NCBI GenBank assembly: GCA_003139545.1
Contig: PLJC01000032.1
Span: 1 to 46,012, forward strand
DNA: 46,012 nucleotides
Direction: 5' to 3'
Source: Actinomycetota bacterium
GTDB taxonomy: Bacteria; Actinomycetota; Thermoleophilia; Gaiellales; Gaiellaceae
Positions 33,881 to 41,608 of this stretch are shown here, piece after piece (positions within the stretch are counted from its first letter, which is position 1; each line of letters opens with the position of its first letter). Position numbers and translations under genes: made by a program. The notes under the pieces are model-generated. The model ran no database searches. It was not told the DNA's origin and was given only the letters and a program-made list of their open reading frames with translations.

Positions 33881-34942
33881 CTAGGGGCCCTCTACTCGCC
33901 GTGCCAACGGCAAACCGTAGAGCTTGCAGGCGTTGTCGGCCATGACAATCGTCGATGCGGCATCAGTGAGTGAGTCGGACAACGAGGCGGCTTCCAGATA
34001 GTCCCAGCTCGGATAGTTGCTCCCGTACATCAGTACCGAAGCGAGATCGTTCAACTCTACGAAGCGGGCGAAGGAGTCAGGATCCTCGGGACCGTCGCTT
34101 CGATGAACGATAAAACGCACGTGATCGGCAAGGTAGAGCGTCGGACTCTTCTCCACCCACGGTACCTCTCCGCGAGCGGACCGCCACTCCTTGTCCATTC
34201 GCCACATGAGCGTTTGCAAGTAGTCGAAGCCACCGTCAGCAAGAACGAATACCAGAGATGGCAAACGCGCGAAAACACCACTCGCGAGCAAGCTGCAAAA
34301 GTGCGCGATGCTGTAGAGCGGCTGCTGCGAATACTCCTCTAGGAAGTACTGGGGGTAACCGCCCGACGTGGGTGCTGGGAGGACTCCGCCGGCCCGATCG
34401 GCATGCACGACAATCGGCAATCCATGTTCTGCGGCAGCCTTCCAAATCTCGAAATATTGATCCTCGCCGTACAGCGCGTGAGCTTCGAGCGGCACCGCCG
34501 CCTGAACAACATGCGGATGATCAGCCCACCGAGCTATCTCCGCAACCGCCTCTCGCGGACTTCGCGGGCTAAGACGAATCGTCCCCTTCAAGCTGCCGTC
34601 GTTGCCGTCTTCCAGCCATCGCTCCACGAGCCACTGATTGGTAGCGGCGGCGACGGCAGCGTCAAGGCGAGCGTTTGACAAGAAGCCTCGAGTAAGGGGA
34701 AGCAGGACAGCGTGGGACGCGTTTGGCTCATCAAGAACATGGCGACGGAGAAGGTCGACGCTCGACCCGGGCCACCCGCCCTGGCTCGGTTCCGTCCCTT
34801 CACGATGCTCTTCGATCGGAACGGCGTAGACGCCACCACCAGGTGGCGTCAGCGGTTGGTCACGATACGGCCGCGCAATGTAGGCGTTGATGTCCGCAGG
34901 ATTCTCGGGAACGGGGTGGACGCAAGCGTCGACGATGCTCAG
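33881..34942 (-). CDS. amidohydrolase family 2, apparently non-ATG (CTG) start
   Basis: Amidohydrolase-2 protein. From the first standard start (TTG at 34681) the protein would be 266 aa and lack the N-terminal metal-binding strand. The frame stays open upstream and encodes a fitting N-terminus (LSIVDACVHPVPENPADIN) that aligns with IDVDVHPVFKSPAEM of the neighbouring paralog. No ATG, GTG or TTG exists between the upstream in-frame TGA and that segment. A CTG at 34942, 8 nt after GGAG and just after the paralog stop at 34948, is the best start and gives 353 aa. Barrel landmarks include LPIVVHAD, LVFVLADGG and LMYGSNYPSWD. Likely hydrolase or decarboxylase of a catabolic acid. Confidence 0.75.
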   Translation of the reverse strand: MSIVDACVHPVPENPADINAYIARPYRDQPLTPPGGGVYAVPIEEHREGTEPSQGGWPGSSVDLLRRHVLDEPNASHAVLLPLTRGFLSNARLDAAVAAATNQWLVERWLEDGNDGSLKGTIRLSPRSPREAVAEIARWADHPHVVQAAVPLEAHALYGEDQYFEIWKAAAEHGLPIVVHADRAGGVLPAPTSGGYPQYFLEEYSQQPLYSIAHFCSLLASGVFARLPSLVFVLADGGFDYLQTLMWRMDKEWRSARGEVPWVEKSPTLYLADHVRFIVHRSDGPEDPDSFARFVELNDLASVLMYGSNYPSWDYLEAASLSDSLTDAASTIVMADNACKLYGLPLARRVEGP

Positions 34943-34947
34943 TTGAC

Positions 34948-36084
34948 CTACTCCGCCGGCCGATCCGCCGGAAGACCATAGAGGTCGCGGGCGTTTTCAA
35001 CAAGGATCCGTTGTTTCAGTTCGCGCGCAATACGGGGTAGCGCGCGTTTTGGATGATCGAAGTCCCAGTGTGGGTAGTCGCTCGCGAACATCAGCCGTCG
35101 CGCAACATCCAGCTCATTCCATACGTCAAGCAGAGGCGCAGGGCCATTGAATGGCTCCTCTATCGGCTGTGTCCCAAAGAAGACGTGCCTTCGCAAGTAC
35201 TCACTCGGTTTGTCCTTGAGTTCAGGCACCTCCGAGTGAAGCAAACGCCAATTGCGATCGAGATGGTTTCCGAGGGCGAGCGTCCAACTGACGCCACCTT
35301 CGACCATCACGAACTTAAGGTTCGGAATGCGCTCAAAGATCCCGCTGCACACGAGACTGGCCAGGTGCGACGCATAAGCAGAGGGGTACGTGGCCGTGTG
35401 CCATTCGAAGGTAAACGAGGGATATCCGAAAGGCCCCAACGTTCCGGCTGTCGCTCCGATCTTGTCGTTGGTCGCATGAATCGCGACGGGGAGACCGCGA
35501 TCCGCGGCGGCCCGCCAGATCCGTTCGTACATTGGGTGGCCAAAGGCGGGTTGGTAGCTATGGACGACGAGGATCTGCACGAAATGCGGATGGTCTCCCC
35601 AACGCTCGATTTCACGAAGCGCCGCCTCGGGCTCGTGGGCTGGGACTCTGATCGACGATCGGAAACGGCCGTGATCGTTGTAGTCGCCGATCCACGTGGC
35701 CGCTTGCCACTCGTTGATCGCCGCACACCACGATGCGTCCGCAGCCGGATTCGGAAGATTGCCCGACGCGTGATGGACCAATACGGCGATATCCACTCCA
35801 GCTTCATCAAGGAGTTGACGCTTGAGCAGGTTCGGGTCTGACCCGGCCGGCCCCTCATCCGGGCGAGAGTCGACGCGCATTCCGTTGTTGATCGTGTCGA
35901 TGCGGACTGGAATGCGGGTCGTATGCCGCGTTAGGTGATGCCACCGTGACGGGAGGTACTCCCGCATCTCGGCCGGGCTCTTGAAGACCGGGTGCACGTC
36001 GACGTCGATGACTTGCACTGGGACGCGAGCTCCGCGCGCGCGCTCTTCGTGCGCCAAAACCTGTGTGGCGATCGACTCAGTCAA
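34948..36084 (-). CDS. amidohydrolase family 2 protein
   Basis: Amidohydrolase-2/ACMSD-type TIM barrel of 378 aa. Metal motif VIDVDVHP near residue 25, AVLVHHASG, LPVAIHATN (metal His), FVMVEGG, and LMFASDYPHWD with the catalytic Asp. Paralogous to the next gene; the two may form a hetero-oligomer or act on successive intermediates. TTG start at 36084 overlaps the cupin stop by 8 nt. The family includes decarboxylases such as gamma-resorcylate decarboxylase and C-C hydrolases; which applies here is not known. Confidence 0.82.
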   Translation of the reverse strand: MTESIATQVLAHEERARGARVPVQVIDVDVHPVFKSPAEMREYLPSRWHHLTRHTTRIPVRIDTINNGMRVDSRPDEGPAGSDPNLLKRQLLDEAGVDIAVLVHHASGNLPNPAADASWCAAINEWQAATWIGDYNDHGRFRSSIRVPAHEPEAALREIERWGDHPHFVQILVVHSYQPAFGHPMYERIWRAAADRGLPVAIHATNDKIGATAGTLGPFGYPSFTFEWHTATYPSAYASHLASLVCSGIFERIPNLKFVMVEGGVSWTLALGNHLDRNWRLLHSEVPELKDKPSEYLRRHVFFGTQPIEEPFNGPAPLLDVWNELDVARRLMFASDYPHWDFDHPKRALPRIARELKQRILVENARDLYGLPADRPAE

Positions 36085-36799
36085 TCGGCCCCATGGGAAC
36101 TGGGAACTGCATCGTCAGTACAACAGCCCCCTCCTTGCCTGCAGTGAGATGGATCGCGTCCTCGCCGGGTCCCACCCAGACCACGGATTCCGAGGGGAGT
36201 TCCGTGTCGTTCACGCGGAGCGATCCCTCGAGGACAATGTGGAATTGCCCGCCGCTCCCCTCCGGCGAGGGTGCGACCTCCTCCTGGCCGGCCCTGAGAT
36301 GTATGGAGTACCCGGCAAGCCCATCCTCCGTCGGCTCCAAGATGGCGGCAATGGCGGCGTCATCTTTGCGTCGTGGCTGGCCGACGATGTTCCTTCCGGC
36401 CCGCCCACCCATTTTGTCCTTCGAGCCGGGCATCCAATGCGTGTCGCCGGTACCGCGCGCTCGCAGCGTGAAGTACGCGAGGCCCTCGCTGTTGGAAACG
36501 ATTGGGCCGTATGGAGAATTTGGGTCCGTATAGTGAACGGACCCGGGCCCGACCGAGTGCTTACCGACACTTCCGGAACCCCTCACGACGACCTGGAACT
36601 GTCGCCGAGGGTGAAAGTGCGGACGAATGATGGGATCGGTGCCGGGCTCTACCTCGACGAGATACGCCTGGGGGCCCGACTCGTCTTGAGTCTCGTCGAA
36701 GTGGTTAGTGCCGACAAACGCAGAGAGATAGGTAAGAGTCCCGTCCTCGCGCGTCTTCGCCAGCTCTCTTTTCACGCCGATCGCCGACCTAAGGAGCAT
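36077..36799 (-). CDS. bicupin protein, second paralog
   Basis: Two-domain cupin of 240 aa, paralog of 21543-22259. They share HFHPRRQFQVVVRGSG, SVHYTDPNSPYGPIVSNS and HWMPGSKDKMG almost unchanged, while the ends and second domain differ more. HxH metal ligands are present with Gln at the Glu position. Heads the second cupin/amidohydrolase operon. ATG at 36799 is preceded by GAGGTGG; upstream in-frame sequence to 36946 is rejected because the regulon motif and promoter lie there. Confidence 0.75.
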   Translation of the reverse strand: MLLRSAIGVKRELAKTREDGTLTYLSAFVGTNHFDETQDESGPQAYLVEVEPGTDPIIRPHFHPRRQFQVVVRGSGSVGKHSVGPGSVHYTDPNSPYGPIVSNSEGLAYFTLRARGTGDTHWMPGSKDKMGGRAGRNIVGQPRRKDDAAIAAILEPTEDGLAGYSIHLRAGQEEVAPSPEGSGGQFHIVLEGSLRVNDTELPSESVVWVGPGEDAIHLTAGKEGAVVLTMQFPVPMGPID

Positions 36800-36860
36800 G
36801 TGCGACCACCTCTTTCGTGAGCCTCCGAGGGGGTATATCTCTTGCGCGGGGAAGACCCAA

Positions 36861-36871
36861 AGTATAATGAT
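36861..36871 (+). promoter_or_regulatory. regulon motif upstream of the second cupin operon
   Basis: AGTATAATGAT is an exact match to AGTRTAATNAT, 62 nt upstream of the cupin ATG. On the minus strand TATACT is a plausible -10. The rest of 36872-37076 shows no gene. Confidence 0.55.
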
Positions 36872-37076
36872 TTCCGCTTGAGGGTCAAGCAGACCCTCGA
36901 ATGCTTCGCAGTGTCGGCCATGAAGAACGTGCTTGCAGCGATCCACCGGCCGGAGGTCACGCCGTCAACCAACTGTTGGGTAACCGAGACGTTGGGTCGC
37001 CGGGAGTCGGGGGACTCGCCCCGTCAACGAGGCGGAAGTGAGCGGGCCGACTTTGAGGGGGACCCGGTTAGTCGGA

Positions 37077-37475
37077 TCATACCGTTGCTCCAACGAAGGT
37101 GATCGGTTCACGGTCGGCGTGGTGTCGCTCGTTTTCGACCGGCGGCATATCGCCGAGGGATTCGTGCAGACGAGCGTTGTTGAACGAGCCGAGGTATTCG
37201 ACGATCGCGAGCTCGAGCTGGGAGCGTGTTCGCCAGATGCGGTCGGTGATCAACTCGGTCTTGAAGCTGTCGACAAACGACTCGGCAAGCGCGTTGTCGT
37301 ACGCATCCCCGACCCATCCGACCGGCGCGAGCACACCGTGGTCGTCGAGGGTCTGGCCGTAGTCGATGCTGGTGTGTTGCGAGCCGCGATCCGCATGGTG
37401 CAGCGAACGCGTGTACGACCGCTCAAGGAGTTGGCGAGGGCGGCTATTTATCGCTTCAAGCGTGTATTCGATCAA
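37077..37475 (-). pseudogene. IS3-family transposase (OrfB) C-terminal remnant
   Basis: 132 aa matching the last half of the IS3/IS150 OrfB integrase core: SLHHADRGSQHTS contains the second catalytic Asp, GDAYDNALAESFVDSFKTEL the DDE glutamate region, and FNNARLHESLGDMPP the C-terminal end. The first Asp, the zinc-finger-like N-terminus and OrfA are missing, so the element is truncated and not autonomous. No intact terminal repeats were found. It separates the regulon-controlled locus from the pca block. Confidence 0.82.
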
Positions 37476-37604
37476 GACAACTTGTTGTCTGAACAGAGAA
37501 CCCGTGCGATATTCGTGCGAGCTAACCGTGGCGAAGGGAAGGCTGGCCCGGACGCCCGCGACCTCGCGTGATCCGCATGGTTAAGCCAAGTCAGCGCGTC
37601 ACGG

Positions 37605-37676
37605 CGACTGATGGCGAACGCTGCACGAGGTTCACACGCGAGGGGTCGCTGGTTCGATCCCAGCCGCGCCCCCCCA
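37605..37676 (+). pseudogene. tRNA-like 3' remnant (Val-CAC-like)
   Basis: GCTGG-TTCGATC-CCAGC (about 37648-37664) is a perfect T arm, followed by a C-rich acceptor strand and an A. Upstream TTCACAC resembles a valine anticodon loop (CAC), but the anticodon stem does not pair and no matching 5' acceptor strand is present. Best read as the 3' end of a tRNA left by recombination, such as an attachment site. Confidence 0.45.
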
Positions 37677-37772
37677 CTGCAAAGATCCTGCTAATCAGCC
37701 GTTCTTGACCCCTCAAGATTTGCAGACTTTCCCGCATGTTATGGCATGCGTAGGGAAGCGCCGGAAAGGACG

Positions 37773-37829
37773 CCGAGCAGCAACGGGTTTCGTAAACCGT
37801 GTGCGCTGGTTCGATTCCGGCCGGAGGCA
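37773..37829 (+). pseudogene. tRNA-like 3' remnant (Thr-CGT-like)
   Basis: T arm GCTGG-TTCGATT-CCGGC (37805-37821) followed by acceptor strand CGGAGGC and A. CGGGT-TTCGTAA-ACCG upstream resembles a threonine (CGT) anticodon arm with one C lost. The D arm is partial and no 5' GCCTCCG exists. A 12-bp palindrome, GGCATGCATGCC (37826-37837), overlaps the end. Second tRNA remnant within 200 bp. Confidence 0.45.
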
Positions 37830-37913
37830 TGCATGCCAGATCTTGCACGGTCGATCTCGAAGAGCCCGAGACCTGGCGCGGAGCTTGCGGTCTGGCTCGT
37901 CGCGCTGCGTCTG

Positions 37914-39044
37914 CTAGACGGCCTCGAGCCCGACGTAGTTCTCGGCGAGGCTGCGCGCCGCGGCCCGCGAGGAGGTCGTGTACCGGAGCTGCGACAACTG
38001 CAGCTGCAGGTCGAAGGGGTCGTCGCCCGGCAGCCGGTGCAGCATCGTCGTCATCCAGTACGAGAAGTGCTCCGCGCGCCAGACGCGGCGCAGGCAGTGC
38101 TGCGAGTAGTGCTCGAGCCCGCCGCCGACGACCGCCTCCGCGAGCACGCGCACGTCCGCGATCGCGAGGTTCAGCCCCTTCGCGCCGGTCGGCGGGACGA
38201 TGTGGGCCGCGTCGCCCGCGAGGAAGATGCGTCCGTACTGCATCGGCTCGGCCACGAAGCTCCGCATCCCCGTCACGCCCTTCTCGAGAACTGGGCCCTC
38301 GTGCAACGTCCACCCCTCGAGCGCGGTCCGAGTCTGGAGCTCGTCCCAGATTCGCCCATCCGGCCACTCGCCGACGTCCTCGTCGTGGGCGACCTGGAGG
38401 TAGTAGCGCGAACGCTCCGGCGACCGCAGCGAGAGGAGCGCGAAGCCGCGCTCGTGATGCGCGTAGACGAGCTCATCCATCGAGGGCGCGACTTCCGCGA
38501 GGATGCCGAGCCACCCGAACGGGTACTCGCGCTCGAACGTGCGCAGCACGCGTGCCGGGATCGAGCCGCGGCAGATGCCGTGGGAGCCGTCGCAGCCCGC
38601 GATCACGTCGCACTCGAGCTCGCCGCCCGCGTGCCGGATGATGCCGCGCTCGGGATCGACGCTCTCGACCTTGCACTCGAAGTGCAGCGGCAGCCCGCTC
38701 TCGATCCGTGCCGCGATGAGATCCTTCACGACCTCCGTCTGCCCGTAGATGACGATCGTGCGCCCGTCCGCGAGTTCGCTCAGCGGGACGTGGTGACGCT
38801 CGCCGTCGAACTGAAGGTGGATGCCGTGGTGGACGATCCCCTCGCGGTCCATCCGCTCCCCCACGCCGAGCTCCCGCAGCAGGTCGGCAGTGCGCTGCTC
38901 GAGCACGCCGGCGCGGATCCGGCGCTCGCAATACTCGCGCGTGCGGTTCTCGAGCACGACGGTCTCGATCCCGGCGCGCTCGAGCATGCGCGCCAGCGTG
39001 AGGCCCGCGGGCCCGGCGCCGACGATGCCGACCTGGGTCCTCAC
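37914..39044 (-). CDS. pobA: 4-hydroxybenzoate 3-monooxygenase
   Basis: Class A flavoprotein of 376 aa that hydroxylates 4-hydroxybenzoate to protocatechuate with NAD(P)H. GAGPAG at 9-14, RAGVLEQRT (substrate/FAD region specific to PobA), CDGSHGICRGSIP and IFLAGDAAHIVPPTGAKGLNLA are all as in characterised PobA proteins (about 390 aa). GTG at 39044 overlaps the pcaC stop (GTGA). Last gene of the pca operon, so its product protocatechuate feeds the PcaHG enzyme encoded upstream. Confidence 0.95.
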   Translation of the reverse strand: MRTQVGIVGAGPAGLTLARMLERAGIETVVLENRTREYCERRIRAGVLEQRTADLLRELGVGERMDREGIVHHGIHLQFDGERHHVPLSELADGRTIVIYGQTEVVKDLIAARIESGLPLHFECKVESVDPERGIIRHAGGELECDVIAGCDGSHGICRGSIPARVLRTFEREYPFGWLGILAEVAPSMDELVYAHHERGFALLSLRSPERSRYYLQVAHDEDVGEWPDGRIWDELQTRTALEGWTLHEGPVLEKGVTGMRSFVAEPMQYGRIFLAGDAAHIVPPTGAKGLNLAIADVRVLAEAVVGGGLEHYSQHCLRRVWRAEHFSYWMTTMLHRLPGDDPFDLQLQLSQLRYTTSSRAAARSLAENYVGLEAV

Positions 39045-39409
39045 TCCTCCATCACGCGCCGGAAGACCTGGAACGCGCTGTTCGCCGCCGGCACGCCGCA
39101 GTAGACGGCGCACTGAAGGAGCACCTCCGCGATCTCCTCCGGCGTCAACCCGTTTCGGCGCGCGGCGCGCACGTGCAGCGCGAGCTCGTCGAAGCGGCCG
39201 AGCGCCGTCAACACGGCGAGGGTAGCCGCGCTTCGCGTCCGGCGGTCGAGCCCCGGCCGCGACCAGATCTCGCCCCAGGCGTAGCGGGTGATGAAGTCCT
39301 GGAAGTCGGCGGTGTGCTCGGTCGTGCCCTCGATCGCAGCGTCGACGTGCTCGTCGCCGAGCACCTCGCGGCGGACGCGCATTCCGCGCTCGTACGTGTC
39401 GTCGCTCAT
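39041..39409 (-). CDS. pcaC: 4-carboxymuconolactone decarboxylase
   Basis: AhpD-like fold protein of 122 aa, the normal stand-alone PcaC size. YERGMRVRREVLGDEHVDAA, WSRPGLDRRTRSAATLAVLTALGR and HVRAARRNGLTPEEI are diagnostic, and CAVYCGVPAAN contains the conserved His/Cys region in altered form. Converts gamma-carboxymuconolactone to beta-ketoadipate enol-lactone. ATG at 39409 overlaps the pcaD stop. Not fused to PcaD, unlike the PcaL fusion of many streptomycetes and rhodococci. Confidence 0.93.
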   Translation of the reverse strand: MSDDTYERGMRVRREVLGDEHVDAAIEGTTEHTADFQDFITRYAWGEIWSRPGLDRRTRSAATLAVLTALGRFDELALHVRAARRNGLTPEEIAEVLLQCAVYCGVPAANSAFQVFRRVMEE

Positions 39410-40095
39410 GCGGCGCTCCTCAGGTGGTCGGTGAAGGCCTCTGGCTGCTGGACGTTCGCGAGATGGGCGGCCTCTCGGATCTCGGCCGTGCGCACGCCGG
39501 GGATGCCGCGCAGCAGTGTCTCGCGCACCTCCGGCGGCGTCACCGGGTCCCGGTCGCCGAAAAGCGCGAGCGTCGGAGCGCGTACGCCGCCCAGCTCGCC
39601 GCGGAAGTCGAACCTGCCGACGGCCTCGCAGCACGCGGCGTAGCCCTCGGGATCCATCGTCGCGAGCGCGTCGAGCACCATCCGCGCCTCGGGCGACTCG
39701 CGGAACGCGAGCGTGAACCAGCGATCGCGCGCGCCCTCGACGACGACGCCAACGCCCTCGCTGCGGACGAGCTCCGCTCGCGCCTCGTAGTCCGCGCGCT
39801 CGCCGAGCTTCGCCCCTGTACACGCGAGGACCAGCCGCTCGACGCGGTCGGGCGCAGTGGCCGCAATCCACATCCCGACCATGCCGCCGAGGGAGATGCC
39901 GCAGAAGGAGAATCGCTCCGGCAGCCGCTCGAGGAGCGAGGCGCCGATGACTGCGATCGTCACCTCGCCGTCCGGAAGCGGCTCGGCCCCGTGGCCGGGG
40001 AGGTCGAACGCAACCGCACCGTCGACCGCGTCCAACTGCCGCCGCCAGATCGCCGTCGTCGTCCCGAGGCCGCCGAGGAGCGCGAGCGTGCTCAC
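39406..40095 (-). CDS. pcaD: 3-oxoadipate enol-lactonase
   Basis: Alpha/beta hydrolase of 229 aa. Nucleophile Ser68 in FCGISLGGMV, acid in LFGDRDPVTPPE and His211 in EAAHLANVQQP complete the triad. Hydrolyses beta-ketoadipate enol-lactone to beta-ketoadipate. GTG start at 40095 overlaps the pcaB stop. The N-terminus begins directly with the first strand and is slightly shorter than typical PcaD (about 260 aa). Confidence 0.92.
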   Translation of the reverse strand: MSTLALLGGLGTTTAIWRRQLDAVDGAVAFDLPGHGAEPLPDGEVTIAVIGASLLERLPERFSFCGISLGGMVGMWIAATAPDRVERLVLACTGAKLGERADYEARAELVRSEGVGVVVEGARDRWFTLAFRESPEARMVLDALATMDPEGYAACCEAVGRFDFRGELGGVRAPTLALFGDRDPVTPPEVRETLLRGIPGVRTAEIREAAHLANVQQPEAFTDHLRSAA

Positions 40096-41198
40096 GCGCG
40101 ATGCCGCTCGAGCGCCCGCTCGACGAACGCGTCGGCTGCGCCGAGGTAGTCGCCCTCGATGCCGAACGCGCGCTGCTCGGAGCGCAGATCGTCGGTCATG
40201 TTCATGCGCATGCGCTCAGCATCGACATCGAGCGCCTCGACGCATTCGCGCGCAGCGGCCACCGCACCGCCAGTGAAAGCGAGGGCTTCCGAGAGCGCGT
40301 TCCACTCCGCATGCCACGCGCCCGCCGCGCGCTGGAGCTCATGCTCGCCGCTCGTGAGAAGCGTCGCCTGCGCGTGCACCGTACGAGCGCACGCGCGTGA
40401 AAGGGTCGCGCGGACGGTGTTGCTCTTGTGCGGCATCGTCGAGGACCCGCCGCCGTCCCGCTCCGACACCTCGGCGACCTCCGTCTGCGCGAGGAGAACG
40501 ACGTCGAGTCCGATCTTCGCGGCCGCCTGCCCGGCGGCGTCGAGCGCGCCTGCAAGGGCAGCCACCGGGCCGCGGTGCGCATGCCAGGGCAGCGTCGGCT
40601 CGGCGAGGCCGAGCTCGGCCGCGTACAGCCGCAGCACCTCGGGCCCGCTCGCCCCAAACGCGGCGAGGGTGCCGGCGGCACCACCGAGCTGTGCGGGCAG
40701 GACGAGCGCGCCGAGTCGATCCCGCGCGTCGAGCACGGCGACGAGCCAGCCGGCCGCGACGAGCCCGAACGTCACCGGCACCGCCTGCTGGAGGAGCGTC
40801 CGGCCCGCCATCGGCGTCGCGCGGTGCGCGTCGGCGAGTGCCGCGCAGCCGGCGGCGAGCCCGGCGAGCTCAGCGTCGAGGAGCCGGAGCGACCGCTGCG
40901 CGACGAGCATCGACGCCGTGTCGAGGATGTCCTGGCTTGTCGCCCCGCGGTGCGCGGCCTCTCCTGCCCGTGCGCGGAGCGCGCGGACGAGCGGCACCAC
41001 GGGATTGCCGGCGGCGCGCCCCTCGGCAGCGAGTGCGTCGATGTCGTACAGCAAGGCGTCGAACGCGCTCTCGTCGACGACGGCGCCGGAGGCGCGGGCG
41101 AACGCTAGCTCGGCGTCGAGCATCGCGCCGAGCCACGCCTCGTCCGCGACCGCGTCGCGGAAGGCCGCCGGCACGAAGAGCGCGGCGAAGGTCGTCAA
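40092..41198 (-). CDS. pcaB: 3-carboxy-cis,cis-muconate cycloisomerase
   Basis: Fumarase/aspartase superfamily protein, 368 aa. The signature GGSSTMPHKSN carries the catalytic Ser loop, and HRGATSQDILDTA is the second conserved region. Forms gamma-carboxymuconolactone from 3-carboxymuconate. Somewhat shorter than the usual 400-450 aa; the C-terminal domain is reduced. TTG start at 41198 overlaps the pcaG stop (TTGA). Confidence 0.92.
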   Translation of the reverse strand: MTTFAALFVPAAFRDAVADEAWLGAMLDAELAFARASGAVVDESAFDALLYDIDALAAEGRAAGNPVVPLVRALRARAGEAAHRGATSQDILDTASMLVAQRSLRLLDAELAGLAAGCAALADAHRATPMAGRTLLQQAVPVTFGLVAAGWLVAVLDARDRLGALVLPAQLGGAAGTLAAFGASGPEVLRLYAAELGLAEPTLPWHAHRGPVAALAGALDAAGQAAAKIGLDVVLLAQTEVAEVSERDGGGSSTMPHKSNTVRATLSRACARTVHAQATLLTSGEHELQRAAGAWHAEWNALSEALAFTGGAVAAARECVEALDVDAERMRMNMTDDLRSEQRAFGIEGDYLGAADAFVERALERHRA

Positions 41199-41608
41199 TG
41201 CGCGAAGAAGACGGTGGCGTTCTCGCCCTGCATGCGGATATCGAACCTCAATCCGTCCCCCTCGTGCTCGGCGACGAGCATCTCGTGGCCGGCGGGCGCG
41301 CCGTCGCTCCTCAGGTACACGCGCGTGAGCTGGTGGCGGAGGAGCCCGCGCGCGAACACGGTCACCTCGAGATGCGGCACGTGGCGCGGGATCCGGAACG
41401 CGAAGCCACCGTCCGCGCCCGTCCCCGACCGGCCCCAGCGGCGGCCGGCGGGGTCCCAGAGCTCGACGAGGCCGTCCTCGATCCCGTCTCCGCGGCCGTC
41501 GAGAAGCCGCCCGCGCAGCTCGACGCCGTCCGGGTCGAGCTCGCTCTCCGCCCGCCGGCAGAGGCCGATGGCGTAGTACGGGCCGACCGTCTGCGACGGC
41601 GTCCTCAC
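41195..41608 (-). CDS. pcaG: protocatechuate 3,4-dioxygenase alpha subunit, compact
   Basis: Intradiol dioxygenase alpha chain. TPSQTVGPYYAIGL opens the protein as in PcaG, and HLEVTVFARGLLRHQLTRVYL and FDIRMQGENATVFF close it. At 137 aa it is clearly shorter than the usual 180-200 aa, lacking surface insertions, but no frameshift is seen. Alpha chains do not bind iron. GTG at 41608 overlaps the pcaH stop. Confidence 0.9.
   Translation of the reverse strand: MRTPSQTVGPYYAIGLCRRAESELDPDGVELRGRLLDGRGDGIEDGLVELWDPAGRRWGRSGTGADGGFAFRIPRHVPHLEVTVFARGLLRHQLTRVYLRSDGAPAGHEMLVAEHEGDGLRFDIRMQGENATVFFAH

Noticed and set aside
37605..37829. Two complete tRNA genes
   Set aside because: The T arms and acceptor 3' strands are good, but neither has a matching 5' acceptor strand or a paired anticodon stem.
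37591..38367. 258-aa minus-strand ORF with GWDRTSDPSRV and PAGIEPAH stretches
   Set aside because: These strings are the usual translation artefact of tRNA 3' ends, and the rest of the frame is a shadow of pobA. It is explained by the two tRNA remnants.
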